This document shows, piece after piece, positions 25,051 to 34,375 of a stretch of 64,000 bases of DNA. This DNA comes from Mycolicibacterium fortuitum subsp. fortuitum. Lineage in GTDB: Bacteria > Actinomycetota > Actinomycetes > Mycobacteriales > Mycobacteriaceae. A program made the translations under genes and the position numbers. The stretch lies in assembly GCF_022179545.1 (NCBI RefSeq), contig NZ_AP025518.1:5332001-5396000 (forward strand), in the 5' to 3' direction. Position 1 is the stretch's first letter. Each line of letters starts with the position of its first letter. The notes below the pieces were generated by a model. It did no database searches, was not told where the DNA came from, and saw nothing but the letters and a program-made list of their open reading frames with translations.

Positions 25051-26388
25051 TCACGCGCTGGTTTCAGCCGCCGTCGCCGAGTAGCGGCTGGGCCGGTGCG
25101 CCAGCCCGTAGTGTCCGCACAGCGTCGTGGCGGTGTAGTCGGTGCGAAACAGGCCGCGGTGCTGCAGGATCGGCACCACCTGTCCGACGAAATCTTCCAG
25201 ACCACCGGGCAGATACGGCGGCATGATGTTGAAACCGTCGGCGGCCCCCTCGGTGAACCACAGCTCGAGGTTGTCAGCCACCTGCTCGGCGGTGCCGGCG
25301 AACGTCCGGTGCCCGCGGCCGCCGCCGAGTTTGGCGATCAGCTGCCGCACCGTCAGCGACTCACTGCTGGCCAGGTCTTTCACCAGTTGGTAGCGGCTCT
25401 TGTTGCCCTGGATCTGCTCGATGGGTGGCAGCGCGGGCAACGGCGCGTCGAGCGCGTGCGCAGTCAGGTCCACGCCGAGCATCTGCGAGAGCTGACGCAG
25501 CGAGTACTCGGGCGAGATCAGGTCGGTGAACTGTTGCTCAAGTTCACGTGCGGCGTCTTCGGTCGGGCCGATGAACGGCACGATGCCGGGCAGGATCTTT
25601 ATCTCGTCTGCGCTGCGGCCGAACTTCACGGCCCGGGCTTTCACGTCGCGGTAGAACGCCTTGCCGTCCGCCACAGAACGCTGTGCGGTGAAGATCGCCT
25701 CGGCATACCGCCCGGCGAAATCCTTGCCTGACTCCGACGAGCCGGCCTGCACCAACAGCGGACGGCCCTGCGCCGAACGGGGCGAGTTCAGCGGGCCGCG
25801 GACCCTGAAATGGTCCCCGTCGTGATCGATGCGGTGCACCCGGTCCGGGTCGGCGAAGATCCCGGTGGCCTCGTCGAGGACGAGGGCGTCATCTTCCCAG
25901 CTGTCCCACAATGCCGTTGCCACATCGACGAATTCGGCGGCCCGCCGGTAACGCCCCGCGTGATCGGGGATGCCCTGGACACCGAAGTTGGCCGCCTCGT
26001 CTTCCCCGGCCGAAGTGACGATGTTCCATCCGGCCCGGCCACCGCTGATGTGATCGAGCGACGCGAAATTGCGGGCCAGCGTGTATGGCTCGATGTAGCC
26101 GGTGGTGGCGGTGGCGATCAGCCCGACGCGCTCGGTGACCGTCGCCATGGCGGTCAGCAGCGTGATCGGTTCGAAGATCGCCTGCGTGTTGTGCTTGACC
26201 CGCGGCCCCACCGCCAGCCCATCGGCGAAGAACACCGAATCCAGCTTGCCGCGCTCGGCCAGTCGGGCGAGGCGCTGGAAGTGCTTGACGTCGGTCAGGT
26301 TTCGCACGTCGGTGCGCGGGTGCCGCCACGCCGCCTCATGGTGGCCGACGCCCATGAGGAAGGCATTGAGATGGAGTTTTCGCGTCAT
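25051..26388 (-). CDS. LLM-class flavin-dependent monooxygenase (NtaA/SnaA/DszA type)
   Basis: The 445-residue protein is a bacterial-luciferase-like monooxygenase of the NtaA/SnaA/SoxA(DszA) subgroup. It starts KLHLNAFLMGVGHHEAAWRHP, has RLAERGKLDSVFFADG, and a later FASLDHISGGRAGWNIVTS, all typical of the group. These two-component enzymes use reduced FMN from a separate reductase to oxidise their substrate; relatives act on nitrilotriacetate, sulfones and other organosulfur compounds. It is the last gene of a four-gene minus-strand operon with a sulfonate-type ABC transporter, only 13 bp from the permease, which supports an organosulfur substrate. No reductase is present in the window. Confidence 0.88.
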   Translation of the reverse strand: MTRKLHLNAFLMGVGHHEAAWRHPRTDVRNLTDVKHFQRLARLAERGKLDSVFFADGLAVGPRVKHNTQAIFEPITLLTAMATVTERVGLIATATTGYIEPYTLARNFASLDHISGGRAGWNIVTSAGEDEAANFGVQGIPDHAGRYRRAAEFVDVATALWDSWEDDALVLDEATGIFADPDRVHRIDHDGDHFRVRGPLNSPRSAQGRPLLVQAGSSESGKDFAGRYAEAIFTAQRSVADGKAFYRDVKARAVKFGRSADEIKILPGIVPFIGPTEDAARELEQQFTDLISPEYSLRQLSQMLGVDLTAHALDAPLPALPPIEQIQGNKSRYQLVKDLASSESLTVRQLIAKLGGGRGHRTFAGTAEQVADNLELWFTEGAADGFNIMPPYLPGGLEDFVGQVVPILQHRGLFRTDYTATTLCGHYGLAHRPSRYSATAAETSA

Positions 26389-26401
26389 GAACGTCCTTCG
26401 G

Positions 26402-27259
26402 TTAGGTGGTGGCCCGCCAGCCCGACAGCCGTCCCTCGATGGCGACGACGATGCCGTTGAAGATCACGCCCACCAGGGCGATGGTGACGATGCCGGCGTA
26501 CATGTTGGGAATCTGGAAGTTCAGCTGCGAAGCGGTGATCAGGTAGCCCAGCCCGGCCTTGGCCCCGACCATCTCGGCCGCGATAAGCACCAGGATCGAG
26601 GAGGCCGCTGCCATGCGCAAACCGGTGAAGATGGTCGGCACCGCCGCGGGCAGGATCACTTTCTGGAACAGTCGAACCGGGGAAAGACCAAGGGAGCGGG
26701 CCGATTTGATCAGCAGAGGATCGACCGTGCGGACCCCGGAGATGGTGTTGAGCAGAATCGGGAACGACGCCGCATAGATCACCAGCGCCACCTTGGAGGT
26801 CTCCCCGATCCCGAGGATGAGGATGAACACGGGCAGCAGGGCCAGGGCCGCGGTGTTGCGGAACAGCTCCAAGATGGGGTTGAGGAAATCCGCGACGGGC
26901 CGGTACCAGGCGATCGCCACGCCCAGCGGGATGCTCACCACGATCGCGACAGCGAGACCGGCCAGGGCACGCGACAGGCTGGCCGAAACGTTCTCGGCCA
27001 GTTGACCGTTGCCCAAGAGGGTGAACCACGCGCCGACGACCTCGGAGAACGGCGGCAGGAAAACCTTGTCGACCAGCCCGGTCCGGGGAGCCACCTCCCA
27101 CAGGGCCAGGAAAGCGGCGACCACCACCGTGGGACGCAGCAGACGCCATGCCAGGGCCGGTAACCGTCGAGCGCGACGTGCCGGCTGCGTGGTGGCCGGC
27201 ACGTCGGCCGAGGCTTCGACGTGCGGCGTGACGGGTGCTACCGCGACGGCACTAGACAT
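26402..27259 (-). CDS. ABC transporter permease (SsuC/TauC type)
   Basis: The 285-residue protein starts at ATG 27259 (MSSAVAVAP), overlapping the end of the ATPase gene by 8 bp; a longer 293-residue frame would overlap more. It has about six membrane spans and the EAA-type loop with SARSLGLSPVRLFQKVILPAAVPTIFTGLRMA. This matches the inner-membrane permease of sulfonate/nitrate/taurine importers. It would form a homodimer with the ATPase and receive substrate from the lipoprotein. Confidence 0.88.
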   Translation of the reverse strand: MSSAVAVAPVTPHVEASADVPATTQPARRARRLPALAWRLLRPTVVVAAFLALWEVAPRTGLVDKVFLPPFSEVVGAWFTLLGNGQLAENVSASLSRALAGLAVAIVVSIPLGVAIAWYRPVADFLNPILELFRNTAALALLPVFILILGIGETSKVALVIYAASFPILLNTISGVRTVDPLLIKSARSLGLSPVRLFQKVILPAAVPTIFTGLRMAAASSILVLIAAEMVGAKAGLGYLITASQLNFQIPNMYAGIVTIALVGVIFNGIVVAIEGRLSGWRATT

Positions 27260-28070
27260 GTTGAACCTCCTCGGACCGGGCACGTTCCACCTCGTCGTGC
27301 AGAAGCGACCAGACGTGGTGACGCTGCGCCCGGAATCCCTCGCTGGATCGGATGTCGTCGGTGCTGCGGTCGATGTCGACGTCGACGATCTTCTTGATCC
27401 GCCCCGGCCGCGATGTCAGCACCGCAACCCGCTGGCCGAGGTACAGCGCCTCGTCGATGCCGTGGGTGATGAACAGGATGGTCTTGCCGGTGGCCTGCCA
27501 GATCCTCAACAGCTCGTCCTGCAGAGACTCCCGGGTCTGGGCGTCCAGCGCTGCGAATGGCTCGTCCATCAGCAGCACCTCGGGGTCGAATGCCAGACTG
27601 CGGGCGATTGCGACGCGTTGCTTCATGCCTCCGGACAGTTCGTGCGGATAGCGATCGGCGAAGCCCTGCAGTCCGACCAGCTCGAGATACTGCTCTGCGC
27701 GCCGGCGACGTTCGGCTGCCGGCAAACCCTTTGCCTCCAAACCGAATTCGATGTTCTTCCGAGCGGTCCGCCACGGGAGCAACGCATACTGCTGAAAGAC
27801 GATGCCGCGATCGAGTCCGGGACCGGTCACCGGCTTACCGTCGAGCAGGATCTCCCCCGATGTCGGTTGGGTAAGCCCGCCCAGCAGGTCCAGCAGCGTC
27901 GACTTGCCACAACCGCTCGGCCCGACCAGCACCAGGAACTCGCCGGCCGCCAGGTCGATGCTGATGTCCTGTAGCGCGGTGAAGTGGGTCTTCTCGCCGC
28001 GGATGGCGAATTGCTTCGTCACGTGGCGCAGGCTGAGCTTGGGCTGCGCATCCCTGGCCGGCCCACTCAC
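27252..28070 (-). CDS. ABC transporter ATPase (SsuB/TauB type)
   Basis: The 272-residue protein has the complete ABC set: Walker A GPSGCGKST, signature LSGGMKQR, Walker B VLLMDEPFAALD and the switch His in ITHGIDEA. The D-loop ALDAQTRESLQ and length fit the NitT/TauT family. It starts at ATG 28070, overlapping the stop of the binding protein by 4 bp (ATGA), and its end overlaps the permease by 8 bp, so the three genes are translationally coupled. It energises import of the substrate caught by the lipoprotein upstream. Confidence 0.9.
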   Translation of the reverse strand: MSGPARDAQPKLSLRHVTKQFAIRGEKTHFTALQDISIDLAAGEFLVLVGPSGCGKSTLLDLLGGLTQPTSGEILLDGKPVTGPGLDRGIVFQQYALLPWRTARKNIEFGLEAKGLPAAERRRRAEQYLELVGLQGFADRYPHELSGGMKQRVAIARSLAFDPEVLLMDEPFAALDAQTRESLQDELLRIWQATGKTILFITHGIDEALYLGQRVAVLTSRPGRIKKIVDVDIDRSTDDIRSSEGFRAQRHHVWSLLHDEVERARSEEVQHV

Positions 28071-29125
28071 TTGTGCGCCAGCGCTTTCCCATCAGGGCCG
28101 CTACCGTCCGGGTAGGTGCCGTTGGCGTAGGGGTTGAGCTCATTGGTGTAGAGATCCTCGGCCTTCAACTGCCCCTCCTTGAGCTCGCCGTTGCGCACCA
28201 GCCAGTCGATCCAGGTCTGCAGTTCGCGATCGGCGATCACCCCACCGGCTACCGGAACACCTGAGCTGCGCCAGTATTCGATGGCCTTGGTGTCCTCATT
28301 GCGATGGCGCTTGTTGATGATCTCGCCAAACTTCGCGACCACCTCTTCACGTGGAGTGACCTGGGTCCAGCGGATGGCCCGTGCGGTCCCCTGGACGAAA
28401 TCGGCCACAGCGTCCCGGTTCTCGGCCAGGAAGTCGTCGCGCACCACGTAGGTGCCGTAACTGAACGCCCCGAACAGCGACTTGTCGGTGAACAACGGTC
28501 GGATGCCCCCACGCTGCAGGGCTGACTCCCGGTAGATCTCGTTGAGCGCGGCGACGTCGATCTGCCCGTCGCGCAACGCCTGTTCGGTGTTGACCGGCGG
28601 AACCACCGTCAGTGTCACGGTCTTGATCTCGTCGTTGGTCAATCCCTCTTTTGCCAACCACTCTCGGGTGAGGAACTCGTGATGAGCACCGAGAGTGTTC
28701 ATCCCGACCTTCTTGCCGATCAGGTCGCGGGCCGAACGGATCGGGCTGTTCTCCAGCACGTAATAGCCGGTGTACTCGTCCTCGTCAGCGCCGTACGAGC
28801 TGAGCACCGAGGTGATCGGCGCACCGGCGGCGTTGAGCTTGACCACGGCGCCGTTGAACGCCGAACCGAAGTCGATGTCGCCGGTGGCCACCGACTGGAT
28901 GTCCTGCGGCCCGCTGGTGGTGTTGCCGACCCATTCCAGTTTGACGTTCTTGAAATAGCCGAGTTCCTCGGCGAGCTCGTGGAACTCGACCTCACCGGTC
29001 CAACCCTGGTATCGCAACACGGTCTTGCCGTCCTCGATACGCGCCGATCCACCCGACGAGCCGCACGCGGTCAGTACCACCACGAGTGCGCCGAGCATCG
29101 CCAGTACCGAACTGAATAGGCGCAT
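28067..29125 (-). CDS. Sulfonate/taurine-type substrate-binding lipoprotein
   Basis: The 352-residue protein has a signal peptide with lipobox LTAC (Cys21) and belongs to the SsuA/TauA/NitT periplasmic binding family. FGSAFNGAVVKLNAAG and KKVGMNTLGAHHEFLTREWLAKEGL are typical. It would be anchored outside the membrane to capture a substrate for the downstream ATPase and permease. It is the first gene of the four-gene operon that ends with the flavin monooxygenase. The region upstream (29126-29223) must hold the promoter. The specific ligand cannot be told from sequence; an alkane or aryl sulfonate is inferred from its partner enzyme. Confidence 0.88.
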   Translation of the reverse strand: MRLFSSVLAMLGALVVVLTACGSSGGSARIEDGKTVLRYQGWTGEVEFHELAEELGYFKNVKLEWVGNTTSGPQDIQSVATGDIDFGSAFNGAVVKLNAAGAPITSVLSSYGADEDEYTGYYVLENSPIRSARDLIGKKVGMNTLGAHHEFLTREWLAKEGLTNDEIKTVTLTVVPPVNTEQALRDGQIDVAALNEIYRESALQRGGIRPLFTDKSLFGAFSYGTYVVRDDFLAENRDAVADFVQGTARAIRWTQVTPREEVVAKFGEIINKRHRNEDTKAIEYWRSSGVPVAGGVIADRELQTWIDWLVRNGELKEGQLKAEDLYTNELNPYANGTYPDGSGPDGKALAHK

Positions 29126-29223
29126 GGCCGTAGTCCCCCATGGAGTCGCACTGATTGGTGCGGCTCATGGTGGCAACAAACTCAGGCTGGGTAACCCTTT
29201 AGCCTCGCGAAGAATCGAAAGGG

Positions 29224-30030
29224 TCAGACGCCGCCGTACTGCGGTTGCAGAACCGGGGCCAGCGCGGAGAGCGGAATGTGCGCCTGCACGGTGCCGCCGT
29301 CCATCGACCACTGCATCCTGCCCGGTGTGAAATCGATCGGCGAGTCCCGGCCGACCGGATAGTCCGGCATGTAGAGGATCAACTCGTCAGGGGTCAGCGC
29401 CCAAGCCTTGTAGCCGCCCGAATACACCTTGTCGGGAGTCCAGCGATCCGGAGTGAACGGATAGGTACCGGGCTGGTGCGGCGGCGGTGCGGCATCGAGT
29501 GCGGCGACGATGAACCGCTCGCCCAGGCGCGGGATCTCGGCACGATGGTCGACTCCCGGCTTGAACAGGTCCGCCAACTGCACCTGCCGGCCGCCCACGA
29601 ATGTGAAGGTGCGATAGGCGTCGCTCACGATAGGTGCGTTCGGGTGGGAAAGGGCGTCGGTACCGACCGTCCCCGAGTACATCTCGTGGAACACAGCCGT
29701 CATCGCGTCGCCGTGCTGGAAGATCTCGAACTGCTCCTCACCGAAGCTGTCGGCAGCCATCTTGCCCGCGGCGTTGCGCCAGTTGTTCATCAGATTGGTG
29801 AGGTACTGCCGGATGACGGGGTTTTCCACCAGATCGCCGGGCAGCGCCATCTTGATGTCACGAACCGCCTTTCGGTCCGAGGTCACCGACGTATGGCAGG
29901 CCTGGCCGTCCCACTGCCCGCCCAGTTCGTCACAGAACGATGCCGCCGACGCCGCAGCGGACGGGGCGGTCGCAACGGCCACCACCGAGCTTGCCAGCAG
30001 GGCCGCCACGCCGATCAGCTTGCGCAACAT
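29224..30030 (-). CDS. Secreted DUF3298/RsiV-like protein at the end of the mce operon
   Basis: The 268-residue protein has a clear signal peptide (ending near SAAAS, about 27), then two cysteines in SFCDELGGQWDGQACHT. A domain that looks like DUF3298/RsiV follows: AYRTFTFVGGRQVQLADLFKPGVD, and a C-terminal IDFTPGRMQW segment. Some mycobacterial relatives carry a mannan-binding annotation that I cannot verify. It begins 9 bp after the Mce-associated gene and is on the same strand, so it belongs to the mce transcript. An outer, substrate-related role for the Mce system is the natural inference. Confidence 0.65.
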   Translation of the reverse strand: MLRKLIGVAALLASSVVAVATAPSAAASAASFCDELGGQWDGQACHTSVTSDRKAVRDIKMALPGDLVENPVIRQYLTNLMNNWRNAAGKMAADSFGEEQFEIFQHGDAMTAVFHEMYSGTVGTDALSHPNAPIVSDAYRTFTFVGGRQVQLADLFKPGVDHRAEIPRLGERFIVAALDAAPPPHQPGTYPFTPDRWTPDKVYSGGYKAWALTPDELILYMPDYPVGRDSPIDFTPGRMQWSMDGGTVQAHIPLSALAPVLQPQYGGV

Positions 30031-30039
30031 GTCAATACC

Positions 30040-30735
30040 TCAGGCGAGTTCCACTTTGCTTGCCCGCCACTGCCCGTCGACCTTCTCCATCGTCATCTTG
30101 ATGCGGCTGCGGTCGATCCGCGGGTCGGGGACGGTGGTGTTGGACACCGACTGGTCGACGAACAACAACACCACCACCTTGTCCATGTCGGCTGACTGCA
30201 CCGCCGACTCGACCACCACGCCGTGTGCCGAGGCCTTGTTGTCGATGAGCAGCTGGCGCAGTTGCATGCTCGACTGCGAATACATGTCCTTGAACTCACC
30301 GGTGGCCCCGGCCAGCACCTGGTTGAAGTTCTCGTCGACCTTGTTGGAATCGATACTCGTCAAGATCTGGGCGTAGGACACCGCAGCGTCCTGCGCCTGC
30401 TTACTCGCCTGACTCAGCCGATCTGCCTGCCACACCTTCCAGCCGAGAAATCCCGAAAGGGCCAGTGCGGCAACGAACACCGCAATGACGACACCAACGA
30501 GCACACGTCGACGCCAAACAGGTTTTCCGGCCTGCGCCTCAGGTTCGGCCTTCTTGACCTCGGGCTCGTCCGCCTTCTTCTCGCCGCCGCCAGACTCAGC
30601 CTCTTCCTCCGCCTCGTCCTCAGCTGCAGCCTCAGACTCGGCGATTTCCTGTGGCTCTTCGATTCCGATGGCGTCGTCGACGGTCTCGGTCTTGTCGTCG
30701 TCGGTCTTCTTGTCCGTCGTCACAGTCACCGTCAT
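30040..30735 (-). CDS. Mce-associated membrane protein (Mas)
   Basis: The 231-residue protein has an extremely acidic N-terminal half (residues 10-70, repeated EEAEEEAE- and EAEA-type stretches). A single span (about 78-100) follows, then an outer domain with SNTTVPDPRIDRSRIKMTMEKVDGQW at the end. This matches the Mas family encoded after mce genes, whose outer part resembles VirB8/NTF2 domains. In M. tuberculosis such proteins stabilise the Mce complex, from memory. ATG 30735 follows AAAGGAG. It lies 24 bp after mceF and before the secreted gene, completing the operon. Confidence 0.85.
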   Translation of the reverse strand: MTVTVTTDKKTDDDKTETVDDAIGIEEPQEIAESEAAAEDEAEEEAESGGGEKKADEPEVKKAEPEAQAGKPVWRRRVLVGVVIAVFVAALALSGFLGWKVWQADRLSQASKQAQDAAVSYAQILTSIDSNKVDENFNQVLAGATGEFKDMYSQSSMQLRQLLIDNKASAHGVVVESAVQSADMDKVVVLLFVDQSVSNTTVPDPRIDRSRIKMTMEKVDGQWRASKVELA

Positions 30736-30759
30736 CTCCTTTGGCTGAGGTTGGGTGGT

Positions 30760-32010
30760 TTAGCGGGGCGGTTCGATCGGGAGGGTCGGGCCGCCGTAGG
30801 GCGTCGGAATGGTGTAGCGCCCCTTGGGGGTCGGGTCGGTGGTGCGTCCGAGGTCGGCTCCCGGCGGCGGACCTGCGGTGTCGTCGTCCGCCGGGCGCGG
30901 CGCGTTCTTGGCACCGCGAACCAGCACACCGGGGTGGTCGTCGCGACAATACGTGTACATGTAGGGCTCGGGGTAATCGGCCGACGCCGGAGGCCGGCGC
31001 GGTGTCCCGTAGTCACAGGAATAGCGCGGATAGATGTCCGCTGTCGCCCACAGCCCGTTGTCGTGCATGACGCTGCCCAACGCGTCCAACACCGACGTGC
31101 GGTAGTTCGGGAACAGCGCATTCAGCGCCGGCACCCGCAGATAAAGCAACTGCGACGTGCTGGCGAGGCTTCCGAGCAGCTGCACCATCGTGTCGGAGTT
31201 GTCGGTGAACAGGTTGTCGACGGAGTTCAACGCTCCCGGAGTCTGATTCGTCAGCCTGCGGAAACCGTCCCGCATCTTGTTGATCCCGTCGAACGTCGAA
31301 TCGAGGTTGTCCGACGCCACGGCGATACCGGCGTTCTTCTCCGACATGAGGTTGAACACCACGCGGCTGTTGCGCAGCACGCTCACGGTTTCGGGCAACA
31401 CCGAGTCCAGGGTGGACAGCAGGAACGTGCCGCCGTCGATGACGTCGGCCAGCTTGCGCGGGCCGGCCTGCGACATGCTCAGCTCCCGACGGATCACCTC
31501 GAGTTTCTCGACGTTGACCTGGGCCAGCGCGCCGTCGGCGTCGGCGAGCAACTGGGCCAGGCTGACCGGCACCGTGGCCTTACCCAGACCGATCACGCTG
31601 CCGTCGGCGAGATACGGCCCGTCTGCTGTATCTGCGGTGAAATCGATGTACTGCTCACCGGCCGGGGACAATCCGGACACCCGCACATCGCTGGACTTCG
31701 GGATGGAGACCGCCGAGTTCACCTTGACGACGGCGCTCACCCCGGCCGGGGTGATGTTGAGGCGCTCCACCCGGCCCACCCGCACGCCACGCAATGTGAC
31801 GTCCTGGTTGGGTAGCAGGCCGGCGGATTCCGGCAGCTCGATGGTGATGCGGTAACTCGAGTCGAACGGCTTGACGCGCAGTGCCCCGACCAGCAGGTAG
31901 GCACCCGCCACCACCAGGGTCATCACCAGCGCGCCGGCCGAGAGCCAGGCGCGGCGCCGGTAACCGGCCCGGACTGCGCCGACGACGAAATCCGCGAGAG
32001 CGTTGATCAC
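30760..32010 (-). CDS. Mce protein, MceF position
   Basis: The 416-residue protein starts at GTG 32010, overlapping the mceE stop by 4 bp. An N-terminal span is followed by the MCE/MlaD barrel domain, including NQDVTLRGVRVGRVERLNITPAG. A long helical region follows, then a Pro-rich tail. As the sixth protein of the set, it should form part of the hexameric or heterohexameric channel that carries hydrophobic substrates across the periplasm. No lipobox is present, which fits MceF and distinguishes it from MceE. Confidence 0.9.
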   Translation of the reverse strand: MINALADFVVGAVRAGYRRRAWLSAGALVMTLVVAGAYLLVGALRVKPFDSSYRITIELPESAGLLPNQDVTLRGVRVGRVERLNITPAGVSAVVKVNSAVSIPKSSDVRVSGLSPAGEQYIDFTADTADGPYLADGSVIGLGKATVPVSLAQLLADADGALAQVNVEKLEVIRRELSMSQAGPRKLADVIDGGTFLLSTLDSVLPETVSVLRNSRVVFNLMSEKNAGIAVASDNLDSTFDGINKMRDGFRRLTNQTPGALNSVDNLFTDNSDTMVQLLGSLASTSQLLYLRVPALNALFPNYRTSVLDALGSVMHDNGLWATADIYPRYSCDYGTPRRPPASADYPEPYMYTYCRDDHPGVLVRGAKNAPRPADDDTAGPPPGADLGRTTDPTPKGRYTIPTPYGGPTLPIEPPR

Positions 32011-33260
32011 CGCGGCACCTCCGCGGGCGGCACGGCTGCCGGTGCCTCAGCCGGAGGAGCCGGCGGCGGCTCCGGAGGAGCCTCGGGGGCCGGAATGATC
32101 ACACCGGGCTCGGTCGGGCTGGGGATCACCGGCATCTGCGGCACCGCAGGGCCACGACCCACGACGCGCTCCTGCAGCCGCAGCAGCGTGTACTGAAGTG
32201 AGCCGACCAGCTGGTGCCAGTTGTAGCGCTTGGGACCGTGCAATCCCGGATCACCCGCGAATCCGATATCGGGAATCGATCCGAGGATCAGCCGGTCGAT
32301 GCTGGCGCGCACCGACAGGCCGCTGCCGGAGGTGGCCTTCACCAACGGCGGCATCATGCGGTTGAGCGCGTACAGCGAGGCATCCGGAGACAGCGCCACA
32401 TCGTTCCACGCACCTGCCACCTTGTTGGCATCGGCGATCACGCTGCGTCCGCTGGTGTCGGTACCCGCGATCGAGGGGAACTTGCGCAATTGCGCTGAGG
32501 TGTCACCGATCTGGGTGATCAGGTCGGCGATCTGAGTGGTGTGCTCGGCCAGCGTGTCGGTGGCGGGCCCGGCCGCATCCATCAACTCGCTGACCGTCTG
32601 GTTCTTCTCTTCGATCTGCTTCAACAGCCGCGAGGTCTCGGTCATCGCCGTGGAAAGCTGGTCCGAACGCGCGTTGAGGGTGCCCAGGGTGTGGTTGGTC
32701 TTGGCGATCAGATTGCCGAAGGCCTGCCCCTGATCACCGGTGGCCTTGCCCAGACCGTTGATGATGTTGGTGAAGTTGCGTACGGCACCGCCGTTGACCA
32801 GGATCGCCGCGGAACCCAACAGGGATTCCACGGTTGCGGCAGCCTTGGTGTCGTCCAGTCCGATGATGTCGCCGTCCTTGAGCAGCGGGGCGTTCGGGTC
32901 GACCGGGCTCGGCGGCCTGACCGAGACGAACACATCACCCAGCGGTGTCGCCGAACGCAATTCGGCGGTGGTGCCGCGAGGCAGCCGAACGCCGTCCATG
33001 ATTCGCAGGGTGGTCACCGCGGTGTAGTTCTTGGCCACCATCGACTCGAGCTCACCCACGTCGGCACCCGCCAGCTTCACCTTGGCGTTGGCCGGCAGAT
33101 TCAGGGCATTCGAGAACACCGCGGTCAGCCGGTAGCCGCCGGAGCCGACGCCGGGCGCCGGCAGCGGCAGGCTGGCCAGGCCCTCGGATGCACATCCCGA
33201 GATGGTCAGACAGGCCGCCATCACCACGGGCAGAACGTATTTGCGCCACGGTTTCTTCAT
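32007..33260 (-). CDS. Mce lipoprotein, MceE position
   Basis: I start at ATG 33260 (MKKPWRKYVLPV), which overlaps the mceD stop by 4 bp (ATGA); the longer frame from 33344 is the antisense of nothing known and is unlikely. The 417-residue product has the lipobox ISGC with Cys23, the hallmark of MceE. The MCE domain follows with FSNALNLPANAKVKLAGADVG, then a helical region and a Pro/Ala-rich tail. It would be lipid-anchored outside the membrane and tie the Mce channel into the envelope. Confidence 0.92.
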   Translation of the reverse strand: MKKPWRKYVLPVVMAACLTISGCASEGLASLPLPAPGVGSGGYRLTAVFSNALNLPANAKVKLAGADVGELESMVAKNYTAVTTLRIMDGVRLPRGTTAELRSATPLGDVFVSVRPPSPVDPNAPLLKDGDIIGLDDTKAAATVESLLGSAAILVNGGAVRNFTNIINGLGKATGDQGQAFGNLIAKTNHTLGTLNARSDQLSTAMTETSRLLKQIEEKNQTVSELMDAAGPATDTLAEHTTQIADLITQIGDTSAQLRKFPSIAGTDTSGRSVIADANKVAGAWNDVALSPDASLYALNRMMPPLVKATSGSGLSVRASIDRLILGSIPDIGFAGDPGLHGPKRYNWHQLVGSLQYTLLRLQERVVGRGPAVPQMPVIPSPTEPGVIIPAPEAPPEPPPAPPAEAPAAVPPAEVPR

Positions 33261-34375
33261 CGCTGCCCCATCGCCGCCATGCCGTCGAGCATGTAGGAAA
33301 GCCCGAAGTCGGGACCGAAGTCCTGCACTGTTCCGGTGCTGCACCCCAACTGCCGCAGTCCCATCATGTTGCAGACCTCCTTGACGGTCTGCGAGTCGAA
33401 CAGCACCTTGTCCACCAGGACGTGTGCCCGCGCCGAGCCGTTCTTCTGGTCGACGATGTTGTAGATGTTGTCCAGTGTCATCGGCGCCAGATCGAGGAAC
33501 TCGGCCAGATCCCGCCGCTGATCCACCGTGGTGGTCAGCGCGGTGTTGCCGTTGAGGACAATCTGCTTCACCTCGTCGCGATGCGTCTGCAGTACTTCGC
33601 CAACCTGGGTGATGACCTCGTTGATCTTCTTGCCGGTGGTGCCGCTGCCGAAGTTCTCATCGGCCAGGATCTGGCTGAGTTGACGCACTGTCGAACCGAA
33701 TTCGCGCAGCGTGGCGTCGTTACGGGAGGCCGCGTCGAACAGCGAGCTCAAGTTCCGCACGATGGTCGTGAGCTGGTCGCGGGTCACCGCTCCCCGATCC
33801 GCACTGAGCCGCAACGCGTCGGACAGTTCACCGAGAGCGTCCTTCATCTGCTGCCCGTTGCCGTCGGCGATCGCCGCAGTGGCGTTGACCACGTCGGCAA
33901 GCGGGCCGTTGCCTTTGCCGTCGCCCTTCAGCGAGGAGGACAACTTGTCCAAAACGTCGAGCACACGGGCGAACTCGACCGGGGTCCTGGTCCGGTTCAG
34001 GCCGATGGTGTCGTGGTTCTGCAGGGTCGGCCCACCGTGGTAGGCCGGAGTCAGCTCGATCTGGCGGTCGGTGAGAATCGAGTTCGAGATGGTGACCGCC
34101 TGTGCGTCGGCGGGAACCGAGACGTCCTTGTCGACGGTGAACTCGACCTCGACGTAATTGCCCTTGGGCGTGATCTTGGTGACCTGCCCTACCTGCATGC
34201 CGAGCACCGCAACCGTGTTGCCCTCATAAAGGCCCGCCGCACTGTCGAATTGGGCTGTGACCGTGATGTTGCCGGTCCGGTCCTTCAGAAACCACCAGCC
34301 GGTGCCGACCGCCGCAGCGGCCAGCACCGCACCGGCCACGCACAGCACGAGGATCTTGCTCCTGAACACGCTCAT
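33257..34375 (-). CDS. Mce protein, MceD position
   Basis: The start at ATG 34375 (MSVFRSKILVLCV) overlaps the mceC stop by 4 bp, so the longer frame to 34435 is not needed. The 372-residue product has an N-terminal span (about 6-28), the MCE domain with GLYEGNTVAVLGMQVGQVTK, and a long helical body with DQRRDLAEFLDLAPMTLDNIYN near its C-terminus. There is no Pro-rich tail of the kind seen in MceA. Role as a subunit of the Mce channel. Confidence 0.9.
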   Translation of the reverse strand: MSVFRSKILVLCVAGAVLAAAAVGTGWWFLKDRTGNITVTAQFDSAAGLYEGNTVAVLGMQVGQVTKITPKGNYVEVEFTVDKDVSVPADAQAVTISNSILTDRQIELTPAYHGGPTLQNHDTIGLNRTRTPVEFARVLDVLDKLSSSLKGDGKGNGPLADVVNATAAIADGNGQQMKDALGELSDALRLSADRGAVTRDQLTTIVRNLSSLFDAASRNDATLREFGSTVRQLSQILADENFGSGTTGKKINEVITQVGEVLQTHRDEVKQIVLNGNTALTTTVDQRRDLAEFLDLAPMTLDNIYNIVDQKNGSARAHVLVDKVLFDSQTVKEVCNMMGLRQLGCSTGTVQDFGPDFGLSYMLDGMAAMGQR

